A DNA stretch of 64,000 nucleotides, from assembly GCA_050180235.1 (NCBI GenBank), contig JBFXEJ010000011.1, forward strand, positions 1 to 64,000. The letters are read 5' to 3'. Each line of letters begins with the position of its first letter. Within the stretch, counting starts at the first letter, position 1. Under the pieces are notes generated by a model that ran no database searches, was not told the origin of the DNA, and saw only the letters and a program-made list of their open reading frames with translations. The position numbers were made by a program, and so were the translations under genes. The DNA is from JAABRU01 sp050180235. GTDB lineage: Bacteria; Desulfobacterota; Desulfobacteria; Desulfobacterales; Desulfococcaceae. Positions 15,004-23,863 of this stretch are shown here, piece by piece.

Positions 15004-16351
15004 CTTTGTGTCGCGATGGTGCGAATTTCCATACCGGGCTGGATACAGTCAGATACACTTCCTTTGCAAAATTGAGCATTCCGGCATATCCGGCCAGCGG
15101 AGTTTTGCGCTCGTGGTTGTGATCACAGAATCCAATGCCCATTTTATACGCAATGGGACGCTCCTTGACACCGCCGATAAAAAGATCAGCCTTTTTCTCA
15201 ATGATATATTTGGACAGTTCCAATGGATTCGCGTCATCCAGAATCACAGTTCCGTCATCACACATATCCCGCAGAATTTTGTAATCTGCATCATTTCCGG
15301 TCTGGGAACCGGCCAGCACCACATCCATTCCCAGATAGCGCAGGGCTTTAATCAAAGAGAATGCCTTAAACGCTCCGCCCACGTAAATCGCGGCTTTTTT
15401 TCCCTGCACTGCTGCTTTGATTTTTTGCAGTTGGGGATAAATTTGGGTAATTTCGGTTCGCACAATTTCTTTTGTGCGCTCCATGATTTCCGGGTTTTCC
15501 CCAAAATGTTCGGCCACGTCATACAAAGCCTTTGACATGTCTTCCAATCCGAAATAGGAAACCCGGATATAGGGAATGCCGTATTTTTCCTTCATCATTT
15601 CAGCAAGAAAGGTCATGGCTCCGGAACACTGCACCACATTGAGAGCGGCTCCGTGAGAACGGCGCACATCATTTACTCTGCCGTCTCCGGTCATGGTGGA
15701 TACCACTTCCACTCCCATCCGCTGATAATAATCTTTGATAATCCATGCCTCGCCCCCAATGTTGAATTCCCCAAGAATATTGATACTGTAAGGACTGATG
15801 CCTGCTGTATCTCCCTGGCCCACAAGTTTGAACAGGGCATGGCACGCGGCTTTGTATCCGTCTTTTTTGGTTCCTTTGAATCCTTCGGAATGCACAGGCA
15901 GAACCGGAATGCCTTTTTCTGCTGACACTTTTCTGCACACGGCCTCCACATCATCGCCGATGATTCCTACAATGCAGGTGGAGTAGATAAACGCGGCTTT
16001 GGGCTGATGAATGTCAATGAGTTCGCTCAGCGCGTGATAGAGTTTTTTCTCACCGCCGAAAATCACATCCTTTTCCTGCAAATCCGTGGAAAAACTGAGT
16101 CTGTGCAGTTCCGGCCCGGATGACAGCGCGCCCCGTATATCCCATGTGTAAGCCGCGCATCCAATGGGGCCGTGAATCAAATGCAAAGCATCTGCAATGG
16201 GATACAGCACCACACGGGACCCGCAGAATACGCAGGCCCGCTGACTGACAGAACCGGCCAGGCTGTGTTTGCCGCATTTCATTTCAAAGGGCTGCGCACC
16301 CTTGAGATATATCTGACTTTCCCGTTCTTTGAGTATGGGTATGGCTGTCAT
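14975..16351 (-). CDS. nifE: Nitrogenase cofactor assembly protein NifE
   Basis: The 458-residue NifD-like subunit of the NifEN cofactor scaffold. It has GSVSQRACVFCGSRVVLYPI, HGPIGCAAYTWDIRG, YSTCIVGIIGDDVEAVC and a cofactor-side segment LNVVQCSGAMTFLAEMM. The start at 16351 (MTAIPILKERESQ) has an AGGAT upstream; the frame extends to 16423 through repeat DNA. The last residues (KVAQASSLCR) are encoded by the GCTGGAAGCTTGTGC-type repeat that begins here, so the native C terminus appears to have been replaced by repeat-derived codons. Confidence 0.94.
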   Translation of the reverse strand: MTAIPILKERESQIYLKGAQPFEMKCGKHSLAGSVSQRACVFCGSRVVLYPIADALHLIHGPIGCAAYTWDIRGALSSGPELHRLSFSTDLQEKDVIFGGEKKLYHALSELIDIHQPKAAFIYSTCIVGIIGDDVEAVCRKVSAEKGIPVLPVHSEGFKGTKKDGYKAACHALFKLVGQGDTAGISPYSINILGEFNIGGEAWIIKDYYQRMGVEVVSTMTGDGRVNDVRRSHGAALNVVQCSGAMTFLAEMMKEKYGIPYIRVSYFGLEDMSKALYDVAEHFGENPEIMERTKEIVRTEITQIYPQLQKIKAAVQGKKAAIYVGGAFKAFSLIKALRYLGMDVVLAGSQTGNDADYKILRDMCDDGTVILDDANPLELSKYIIEKKADLFIGGVKERPIAYKMGIGFCDHNHERKTPLAGYAGMLNFAKEVYLTVSSPVWKFAPSRHKVAQASSLCR

Positions 16352-16379
16352 TTTGTTATCCTGTGCTGGTCTGTTGAAT

Positions 16380-16535
16380 TGCGTAGGGTGGGCAAAAGCG
16401 GAGCGTTGCCCACCAATCGGCATACAAGTTTAAACAAAAAACATGTTACCATCAAAAACTTGCACACATTAATTTTGAATCACATGGTGTGCATAATCCG
16501 ATTTTTGAAAAAATCGGATTATGCACACCCTACCT
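16380..16535. repeat. Repeat-filled nifK-nifE gap with a long perfect hairpin
   Basis: GTGTGCATAATCCGATTTTT (16486-16505) is followed by GAAA and then the exact complement ending GGATTATGCACAC, giving a stem of at least 20 bp. A GTAGGGTGGGCAAAAGCGGA-type repeat overlaps the upstream edge (16381-16416). A strong stem here could reduce read-through from nifK into nifEN or protect the nifHDK mRNA. Confidence 0.75.
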
Positions 16536-16552
16536 TTTTCAGCAAATTTCAA

Positions 16553-17932
16553 TTACATCACCAGTTCAAATCCGATGTCTGAGGAATCCCGATCCTTGCG
16601 ATCCAGAATCGCATCCAGAATCTTTTCCAGCAGACGCATTCCGCCTTTGTATCCCACTGTTGGGAAATAACTGTGTCCCACGCGATCCAGAATGGGAAAA
16701 CCGTAACGCACGTAAGGAATATCCTCATCTCTGGCAATATATTTCACGTAAGTGTTGCCAATGAGCAGATCAACCGGTTTCTGTTTGATCCACTGATGAA
16801 AAAGAAACATATCACCCGGCACGCTGATCTTCACTTCATGCGGAACATCTTTGACAACCTCTTTCAGTGCTTTTTCAAATTTCTTGCCAGCCGGGGTTCC
16901 TGTGACAATATAAACCGGACACATATCCAAAGATACCAGAAACTTGGTCAATGCAAGCAACTGATCCGGATCTCCCACCAGCCCGACCCGTTTGCCGTAA
17001 AAATACTGGTGCATATCAGAAATGATGTCCACCATCTGGCCCCGTTCAAAGGTCAAAGAATCCGGCACATTGACGCCTGCAATATGACGGAGCGTATCAA
17101 TGAACATATCTGTGGCCTGCAGTCCGATGGGCAGATCAAGCACCTCGCATGGAACCTTGCATTTGGCATCCAGCGCACGGGCAGCAGCCAGAGAAGCAAG
17201 GCGTCCCATTGCCACTGTTCCCATGCTGGAACCGCTCAGTTTCAACTGATCAACTGTAACTCCGCCATCAGGATACATTTTGAATTTGCCGGTCATGGGG
17301 CCGTTCAGTACACCTGAAGTATCCGGAAACATGATGGTTCCCAGCTTCATTTCCGTTGCAATGCGTCTGATTTCCTCCATGTCACACGGCTCCACATAAC
17401 CGGGAATCAGGTTGATGGTCTTGCTTTTTTTGCCATTGGATTCGGCAAAATAATCCACCATTGCTTTGCACATGTTGGAAAAACCAGTGACATGGGAACC
17501 AACATAACTGGGCGTATTGGCATGAAGAATATATTTGCCATCCGGAATTTTGCCTTCTGCCTGTGCTTTTTTCACAATCTGGGGAATGTCATCCCCAATG
17601 GTTTCAGACAGGCAGGTGGTATGCACAGCAATCACATCCGGATTGTAAACCGCAAAGATATTGTCAATGGCCTGCAGCAGATTGGCCTGGCCCCCGAAAA
17701 CAGATGCGCCTTCGGTAAATGCACTGGTAGCGGCCATGACCGGTTCTTTGTAATGACGGGTCAGGGTGCTGCGGTGATACGCATAACATCCCTGTGATCC
17801 GTGACTGTGGGGAAGACATCCGTGTATTCCCAGCGAAGCATACATGGCTCCAATGGGCTGACAGGTCTTTGCCGGGTTGATGGTCAAAGCCGTCCGTTCC
17901 CTGATTTCCGCGGTTGTATGTTTGAGCAGCAT
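16553..17932 (-). CDS. nifK: Nitrogenase molybdenum-iron protein beta chain NifK
   Basis: The 459-residue beta subunit of the dinitrogenase. It carries P-cluster cysteine regions TINPAKTCQPIGAMYASLGI, PHSHGSQGCYAYHR and AVHTTCLSETIGDDIPQI. Further features are FTEGASVFGGQANLLQAIDN, HANTPSYVGSHVTGFSNMC and LIGNTYVKYIARDEDIPYVR. It lacks the long N-terminal extension of the Azotobacter/Klebsiella NifK, as in other short beta subunits of nifI-containing clusters. The ATG at 17932 is preceded by AAGGAG. The upstream frame up to 18136 is repeat DNA, not coding. Confidence 0.96.
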   Translation of the reverse strand: MLLKHTTAEIRERTALTINPAKTCQPIGAMYASLGIHGCLPHSHGSQGCYAYHRSTLTRHYKEPVMAATSAFTEGASVFGGQANLLQAIDNIFAVYNPDVIAVHTTCLSETIGDDIPQIVKKAQAEGKIPDGKYILHANTPSYVGSHVTGFSNMCKAMVDYFAESNGKKSKTINLIPGYVEPCDMEEIRRIATEMKLGTIMFPDTSGVLNGPMTGKFKMYPDGGVTVDQLKLSGSSMGTVAMGRLASLAAARALDAKCKVPCEVLDLPIGLQATDMFIDTLRHIAGVNVPDSLTFERGQMVDIISDMHQYFYGKRVGLVGDPDQLLALTKFLVSLDMCPVYIVTGTPAGKKFEKALKEVVKDVPHEVKISVPGDMFLFHQWIKQKPVDLLIGNTYVKYIARDEDIPYVRYGFPILDRVGHSYFPTVGYKGGMRLLEKILDAILDRKDRDSSDIGFELVM

Positions 17933-17963
17933 GTTCTCTGTACTCCTTGCTGTTTTTATTATT

Positions 17964-18237
17964 TGTAGGGTGGGTGAAGCGGAGCGTAACCCACCATTTC
18001 TGAATTGTATTGCTTTGATATGCACACGGGACGTGAAACGTCCGGTCTGCATTCCCACGCAGAGCGTGGGAACGAGATGTATTGCTTTGGTATGCACACA
18101 CGGGACGTGAAACGTCCGGTCTGCATTCCCACGCAAAGCGTGGGAACGAGATAAATGGTGGGTTACGCTATCGCTACACCCACCCTACGAAAAAAAGTTA
18201 CAGTGGGTTCGGCTGTTGCTTCACCCGACCTACTTTT
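17964..18237. repeat. Tandem and palindromic repeats between nifD and nifK
   Basis: A unit of about 75 bp, with GTATTGCTTTG-TATGCACAC, GGGACGTGAAACGTCCGGTC and GCATTCCCACGC-GAGCGTGGGAACGAGAT, occurs twice in tandem (18008-18076 and 18077-18151). It is bracketed by inverted copies of a GTAGGGTGGGTGAAGCGGAG-type repeat (17966 and 18153-18199). A related GTTACAGTGGGTTCGG piece follows. All 300 bp between nifD and nifK are repeat-derived, with no coding signal. Confidence 0.85.
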
Positions 18238-19899
18238 CTAATCCCACGCATACGTGGCCGACAATTCAGGATTTTTCTGCCAGGGAGCCTTGAGGTATGA
18301 CCAGATTTTGCTGTTGACCATGCGCTCAATGTCTTTGTAAAAATTGACTGCACCTTTGAATCCTGCGTAAGGCCCGCCGTAATCGTAACTGTGCAACTGC
18401 TTCATGGGAATGCCGTGTTTCTGCACAGCATATTTTTCCTTTATTCCCGCGCAGTAAATATCGGGTTTAAAGGTTTCAATCATCATATCTGCTTCATACT
18501 GGGTAATATCATCAATGACCAGAGATCCGTTTTTCATTTCCGGCATCATGCCCCTGTATTCGGAAAATTCCAGCCCGCATGACTGCAGTTTTTCCAGTTC
18601 CTCAGATGACTTGCGGGCTTTGTATCTTGCCGGATCACGTTCCACTTCCAGTTCCTCAATATTGCGGCTGTCCGCGTCCACTTTAATGGAAGGCATGACT
18701 TTACGTCCTTCGTAATCATCCCGGTGTGCAAATTCATATCCCGCAGACAGGGTTTTCATTCCCAGTTCTGCAAACAGTTCCTGATAATGGTGCGCACGGG
18801 AACCGCCCACAAACAGCATGGCGCGTTTGCCTTCGGTGCGGGGACGGATTTCTGCCTGTGCTGCTTCCACTGCAGGCATTTCTTTTGCAATGACCGCCTC
18901 CACCTGATCCATAAGTTTCTGCTCCCCGAAATACTGTGCAATCTTGCGCAGGGATTTGGCTGTTGCCTGCGCGCCGATGAAATTGACCTTGATCCAGGGC
19001 AGTCCGTATTTTTTCTCCATCATTTCTGCCACATAATTGATGGAACGGTGACACATGATCAGATTGAGATCTGCGGTATGCGCGCTGGCAAATCCGTCAA
19101 TGCTGGAATTGCCGCTGAATGTGGCGTTGAGGGTAATGCCGCATTCCTCAAAAATGCGTTCAATTTCAAACGCGTCGCCCCCAATATTGTATTCTCCCAG
19201 CAGGTTGATTTTGTATTCACCCTCTTTGACAGTATCCTTTGTTCCAATCACATGTTTGAAGATCTGGTTGTTGGCAATATGATGCCCCGCGGACTGACTG
19301 ACACCTTTGTAACCTTCGCAACTGAAACCAAAAATATTGATGCCGAGTTTTTCCTTCATATCCCGGCAGACCGAATGAACATCATCTCCGATCAGTCCGA
19401 CCGGACAGGTGGAAAAAACCGCTATTGCTTTGGGATGGAAATTGTCATAAGCCTCCTGAATGGCCTGTCTCAGTTTCTTTTCACCGCCAAAGATGATCTG
19501 TTCATCCTGCATATCTGTGGAAAAACAGTAGGGCATGAAATTGTGACCATCCGGTGTTGTGCTTGGATCTGTCTGATTCCGCCGGGTAAGCCAACTGTAA
19601 AAACCGCAGCCGATGGGGCCGTGCGTGATGTTCACAATGTCACGGGTCGGGCCAAGTACAACGCCCTTGCATCCTGCGTAACAGCAGCCCCGCTGACCAA
19701 TCAGACCGGGAACTGTCCGCACATTGGACTGGATAACCGGCACATCCTCATCCGGCCCCACTTTGTTGACAATAATCTGCTTGGCACGTTTCCGGGCCAC
19801 TTTGGTCGGATATGCGCTGAGCAGTTCCTCTTTCACCTTTTCCGGATCAAGTCCGTCAATTTCAAATAATTCTTCTTCTTTTACCGCTGTTGCCATCAT
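18238..19899 (-). CDS. nifD: Nitrogenase molybdenum-iron protein alpha chain NifD
   Basis: The 553-residue alpha subunit holds FeMo-co. P-cluster cysteines lie in GQRGCCYAGCKGVVLGPT, HGPIGCGFYSW and FSTCPVGLIGDDVHSV. The FeMo-co cysteine is in LNLIMCHRSINYVAEMM and the cofactor histidine in KQLHSYDYGGPYAGF. An extra segment of about 50 residues (NIEELEVERDPARYKARKSS...) before the C-terminal domain fits the longer NifD of nifI-containing clusters. FeMo-type rather than Anf/Vnf is supported by the nifE, nifN and nifB neighbours and the absence of a delta-subunit gene. AGGAG lies 8 bases before ATG 19899. Confidence 0.97.
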   Translation of the reverse strand: MMATAVKEEELFEIDGLDPEKVKEELLSAYPTKVARKRAKQIIVNKVGPDEDVPVIQSNVRTVPGLIGQRGCCYAGCKGVVLGPTRDIVNITHGPIGCGFYSWLTRRNQTDPSTTPDGHNFMPYCFSTDMQDEQIIFGGEKKLRQAIQEAYDNFHPKAIAVFSTCPVGLIGDDVHSVCRDMKEKLGINIFGFSCEGYKGVSQSAGHHIANNQIFKHVIGTKDTVKEGEYKINLLGEYNIGGDAFEIERIFEECGITLNATFSGNSSIDGFASAHTADLNLIMCHRSINYVAEMMEKKYGLPWIKVNFIGAQATAKSLRKIAQYFGEQKLMDQVEAVIAKEMPAVEAAQAEIRPRTEGKRAMLFVGGSRAHHYQELFAELGMKTLSAGYEFAHRDDYEGRKVMPSIKVDADSRNIEELEVERDPARYKARKSSEELEKLQSCGLEFSEYRGMMPEMKNGSLVIDDITQYEADMMIETFKPDIYCAGIKEKYAVQKHGIPMKQLHSYDYGGPYAGFKGAVNFYKDIERMVNSKIWSYLKAPWQKNPELSATYAWD

Positions 19900-19931
19900 A
19901 GCTGATTCTCCTGAAAATTCCGGGTGAAACC

Positions 19932-20315
19932 TTATTTCACATCATCCAGCGCGTCATTTCCATGTTCCCCTGTCCGCACCCGTACCGCATCTGTGCAGGG
20001 ACTGACAAAAATCATGCCGTCTCCGGATTTGCCGGTCTGATTCACCCGGATAATGGTTTTCACAGCCTTATCCACCAGTTTTTCCGGCAGAACCATGAGA
20101 ATGGCACGTTTGGGAATCAGCCTGCTGCTCTGACCAAGCTGTGCGACTGCTTCCTCATATCCCTTTTCCGCACCTTTGAGCAGGTGCATATCCACCAGCC
20201 CTTTTCCTCTGCCAAGACAATCCTTTGCAGTCATGGATGAGATACCGGCCTCCGTCAGAGCGAGTTTGGTTTTGTTCATCATGTTCATCCGGACAATCGC
20301 CATTACCTCTCTCAT
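19932..20315 (-). CDS. nifI2: PII-family nitrogenase regulator NifI2
   Basis: A 127-residue PII-like protein (IVRMNMMNKTKLALTEAGIS, GRGKGLVD, a T-loop region, AILMVLPEKLVDKAVKTIIR, GDGMIFVSP). In archaea and some bacteria NifI1-NifI2 complexes bind dinitrogenase directly and switch it off when ammonium is available; 2-oxoglutarate and ATP release the block. Its ATG overlaps the nifI1 stop by 4 bases, so the two are translationally coupled. nifD follows after 32 bp. Confidence 0.94.
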   Translation of the reverse strand: MREVMAIVRMNMMNKTKLALTEAGISSMTAKDCLGRGKGLVDMHLLKGAEKGYEEAVAQLGQSSRLIPKRAILMVLPEKLVDKAVKTIIRVNQTGKSGDGMIFVSPCTDAVRVRTGEHGNDALDDVK

Positions 20316-20668
20316 ATCTGCACCTCTTCGGTTTTTCCGTCCGCAGTTTCCTTAATCCCGGAACTGATGGTATAGGATTCCAGCACAGGAACCACAAATA
20401 TCTTGCCGTCTCCGAATGCGCCTTTTTCACCGGTTCTTGCGGCCTTGATAATGGTTTTTATGGCAAAATCCCTGTCCTGATCCTTTACAACAATGAGCAG
20501 CAGTTCTTTGGGAATTTCGTCATACGTGACTTCACCGATTTTGATGCCCCGCTGTTTCCCGCGTCCCACAACCGACATTTTGGTAACACCCGGAAAACCG
20601 GCTTCCATCAGCGCGGCCAGCACATTGTCAACTTTCTCCGGTCTTACAATGGATCTCAGCATCATCAT
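20312..20668 (-). CDS. nifI1: PII-family nitrogenase regulator NifI1
   Basis: A 118-residue PII-like protein with LRSIVRPEKVDNVLAALMEA, GFPGVTKMSVVGRGKQRGI, YDEIPKELLLIVV and FGDGKIFVVPVLESYTI. It is the partner of NifI2 and sits between nifH and nifD, the signature layout of post-translational NifI control. The start is one of three adjacent ATG codons (20668, 20665, 20662), with AGGAAA upstream. The 220 bp before it, up to nifH, consist of short tandem repeats. Confidence 0.94.
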   Translation of the reverse strand: MMMLRSIVRPEKVDNVLAALMEAGFPGVTKMSVVGRGKQRGIKIGEVTYDEIPKELLLIVVKDQDRDFAIKTIIKAARTGEKGAFGDGKIFVVPVLESYTISSGIKETADGKTEEVQI

Positions 20669-20740
20669 AATATGTTTTCCTTTCAGAAGAATTTCGTTTG
20701 ATTTGCAAACACCTGACTTGTTGTTTATCCGTAAGTGGTG

Positions 20741-20889
20741 TCAGGTGTCGGGTGTCAGGTGTCAGGTGTCAGGTGTCAGGGTACTACTGATGGCTGGATA
20801 CTGAAACCTGAAACCTAATCCCCAATCCCTAATCCCTAACCCCCAATCCGTGACCACTGATAACTGTTCACTGATAACTGATAACTGAA
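20741..20889. repeat. Heptamer-type microsatellites between nifH and nifI1
   Basis: Three different short tandem tracts occur in a row: GGTGTCA units (20741-20780), AATCCCT/AACCCCC units (20817-20849) and GATAACTGTTCACT/GATAACT units (20856-20888). All have a 7-bp period or nearly so. They fill most of the gap between nifH and nifI1. Confidence 0.85.
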
Positions 20890-21795
<906 letters not shown>

Positions 21796-21855
21796 TCAGC
21801 TTCCGTTCCGTTTCTGCATTCCGGGAGTTTCCGATTTGCTCTGTATATGATATAA

Positions 21856-21991
21856 GGCGATTTCCATGAAAAAATGTACCATCATTGCAGGGTGGGCACG
21901 GTTTTTTGTGCCCGCCGTCCTGCTGAAACGGTGGGCACAAAAAACCGTGCCCGCCCTGCGAAAAACGGTATAATCATTAATGGAAATCACC
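21856..21991. mobile_element. 136-bp MITE in the nifH leader, TAA target duplication
   Basis: It starts GGCGATTTCCAT and ends ATGGAAATCACC, with TAA directly repeated on both sides (21853-21855 and 21992-21994). The centre is a large hairpin, GCAGGGTGGGCACGG...CCGTGCCCGCCCTGC. A near-identical 136-bp copy lies at 36717-36852 with TTA duplications. It separates the sigma54-type promoter from nifH and would form a strong stem in the nifH leader RNA. Confidence 0.8.
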
Positions 21992-22045
21992 TAAGGATAA
22001 TATTCTTTGCTTCCGTATTTTGAACAGCCTTTGCAGTTATATAAA

Positions 22046-22060
22046 GCAAGATGGGTGCCA
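22046..22060 (-). promoter_or_regulatory. Sigma54 (-24/-12) promoter for nifH
   Basis: The minus strand reads TGGCACCCATCTTGC, a full match to the TGGCAC-N5-TTGC consensus of RpoN promoters. It points toward nifH, whose start is about 330 bp downstream; 136 bp of that is the inserted MITE. About 110 bp upstream, 22171-22191 is an exact 21-bp palindrome (GTTTATATA-TTT-TATATAAAC) that could bind an activator. No perfect NifA site (TGT-N10-ACA) was found by eye. The rest of 22061-22389 is AT-rich without a gene. Confidence 0.75.
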
Positions 22061-22389
22061 GCTTTTGTTTTTACGGATAAATATTTTTAACATTCTTGAA
22101 TCATTAATAAATTATTTTTTGAAACAGGAAAATTTATCAAAATAAAAATGTATTTAATTACATATTTGTAGTTTATATATTTTATATAAACAATTTTGTT
22201 ATTTTATGTATATAATATTTCATAATTGTTATACATGTCTAAAGGGATTGCAAAAAACTCTTTTATCTGTCATACATTGTACCGGCTGAAGATGCTTCAG
22301 TATGCACTCAGGCTGAAAAAATATATGACAATACATTTGCAAAACGTATCTGTAAAATCCCATTTACAATATTTTTAATATATTGCATA

Positions 22390-23244
22390 ATGTATGGCAG
22401 AGGAAAGAAATTGGACGATACAAGAGAAATCGAAAATATTGAAATCCGGCTGCTGCTGGAGGCCATTTATCTGAGATACGGCTATGATTTCAGGGACTAT
22501 GCCAGGGCGCACATCAAACGCCGAATCCGGCACAGGGTGAATATGTCCGGTTTTTTAAGCATTTCCCAAATGCTGCACCGGATTATCCATGATCCGGATT
22601 TTTTCAGAAAAGTGCTGCCGGATTTTTCCATCAATGTTTCAGAAATCTTCCGGGACCCCCCTTTTTATCTGGCTGTGAGAAAAGAGGTGTTTCCTTTGCT
22701 GCGCACCTGGCCTTTTCTCAAGATATGGCATGCAGGCTGCGCATCCGGGGAGGAAGTCTATTCCATGGCCATCCTGCTGAAAGAGGAAGGTCTGTACAAA
22801 CGCACACAGATATATGCCACGGATTTCAACGAGGCCATTGTGCAAAAAGCGCGGGAAGGCATATATTCCATTGATCTTATGAAGGGATATACCTATAATT
22901 ATCAGAAAGCCGGGGGTAAAGGGGCTTTTTCCGATTACTATACTGCCAGACACGAGTCGGTTATTTTTGACAACTCTCTGAAAGAAAATATCATTTTCGC
23001 GGATCACAATCTGGTCACGGATCAGGTTTTCGGCGAGATGAACATGATTGTATGCCGGAATGTGCTGATTTATTTCAACCGGGATCTGCAGCGCAGGGTC
23101 ATCCGTCTTTTTATGGACAGTCTGACACCCGGAGGATTTCTGTGTCTGGGTTCCAAAGAAACCCTTCATTTTTCAGGGTATGCGGATCGTTTTGACACAG
23201 TTGCGGAATCAGAGAAAATCTACAAGAAAAAACATTTTCCGTGA
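22390..23244 (+). CDS. cheR: CheR-type protein-glutamate methyltransferase
   Basis: The 284-residue CheR methylates receptor glutamates with S-adenosylmethionine. It has an N-terminal helical domain (RDYARAHIKRRIRHRVNMSG), then the SAM-binding HAGCASGEEVYSMAILL, NVSEIFRDP, IYATDFNEAIVQKAREGIY and CRNVLIYFNRDLQRR. It leads a three-gene unit with cheB and a hybrid kinase. ATG 22390 lacks a clear ribosome binding site; an in-frame TTG at 22411, 6 bases after AGAGGAAAG, may be the real start. The unit is divergent from the nif cluster. Confidence 0.93.
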   Translation: MYGRGKKLDDTREIENIEIRLLLEAIYLRYGYDFRDYARAHIKRRIRHRVNMSGFLSISQMLHRIIHDPDFFRKVLPDFSINVSEIFRDPPFYLAVRKEVFPLLRTWPFLKIWHAGCASGEEVYSMAILLKEEGLYKRTQIYATDFNEAIVQKAREGIYSIDLMKGYTYNYQKAGGKGAFSDYYTARHESVIFDNSLKENIIFADHNLVTDQVFGEMNMIVCRNVLIYFNRDLQRRVIRLFMDSLTPGGFLCLGSKETLHFSGYADRFDTVAESEKIYKKKHFP

Positions 23245-23281
23245 AACAGGGCGAAACGGATGAAAGACAGCAGAAAATTAC

Positions 23282-23863
23282 ATGAAATCTTATGATGCCA
23301 TTGTTATCGGTGTATCAGCCGGGGGAATGGAGGCTCTCCCGATTGTAATGGAACCTTTGCCGGAAGATTTTCCGGTTCCCATTCTGATCGTTCAGCATAT
23401 CAGTCCGCATTCGGACGGGTATATGTCCCGTTATCTTGACAGTGTCTGCCATGTGCAGGTCAGGGAAGCCGGGGAAAAGGATGAACTCCGGCCCGGAACG
23501 GTTTACCTTGCGCCGGCCAATTATCATCTGCTGGTGGAGGATGACCTCACCCTGTCCCTTTCAGTTGAGGAAAGGGTCAATTTTGCCCGTCCCTCAGTGG
23601 ATGTGCTGTTTGAAACCGCAGCAGAGGCATTCGGCTCCCGGCTGGTGGGAATTATCCTGACCGGAGCCAACCGGGACGGAAGCAGGGGACTGAAAAAAAT
23701 CAGACAGAATGGCGGACTGACCATTGCGCAGTCCCCGGAAACAGCTTTTGCAGAAGATATGCCCCGTGCTGCCATTGCGGCCGGTGCGGCTGATTATATC
23801 ATGCCACTGGATCAGATCGGGCCTTTTCTGTGCAGGCTGTTCGGGAGAGAGCATGTCAAATAA
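23282..23863 (+). CDS. cheB: CheB-type methylesterase domain protein
   Basis: The 193-residue protein consists only of the CheB catalytic domain, without the usual N-terminal receiver. The serine of GVSAGGMEAL, the histidine of VQHISPHSDGYM and the aspartate of ILTGANRDGSRG form the expected triad. Such receiver-less CheB proteins are common in accessory signalling modules with CheR and hybrid kinases. It starts 37 bp after cheR and overlaps the kinase gene by 11 bp, indicating one operon. Confidence 0.92.
   Translation: MKSYDAIVIGVSAGGMEALPIVMEPLPEDFPVPILIVQHISPHSDGYMSRYLDSVCHVQVREAGEKDELRPGTVYLAPANYHLLVEDDLTLSLSVEERVNFARPSVDVLFETAAEAFGSRLVGIILTGANRDGSRGLKKIRQNGGLTIAQSPETAFAEDMPRAAIAAGAADYIMPLDQIGPFLCRLFGREHVK

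Noticed and set aside
17932..18136. N-terminal extension of NifK by 68 residues
   Set aside because: The extension is encoded by tandem repeat DNA; AAGGAG and family similarity place the start at 17932.
18724..19869. 381-codon open frame antisense to nifD
   Set aside because: nifD is unambiguous on the other strand, with all cofactor ligands. The antisense protein is Cys/His/Phe-rich, as typical shadow frames are.
18238..19899. Alternative (vanadium or iron-only) nitrogenase
   Set aside because: There is no delta-subunit gene, and nifE, nifN and nifB of the molybdenum system follow directly; the cofactor-site residues fit NifD.
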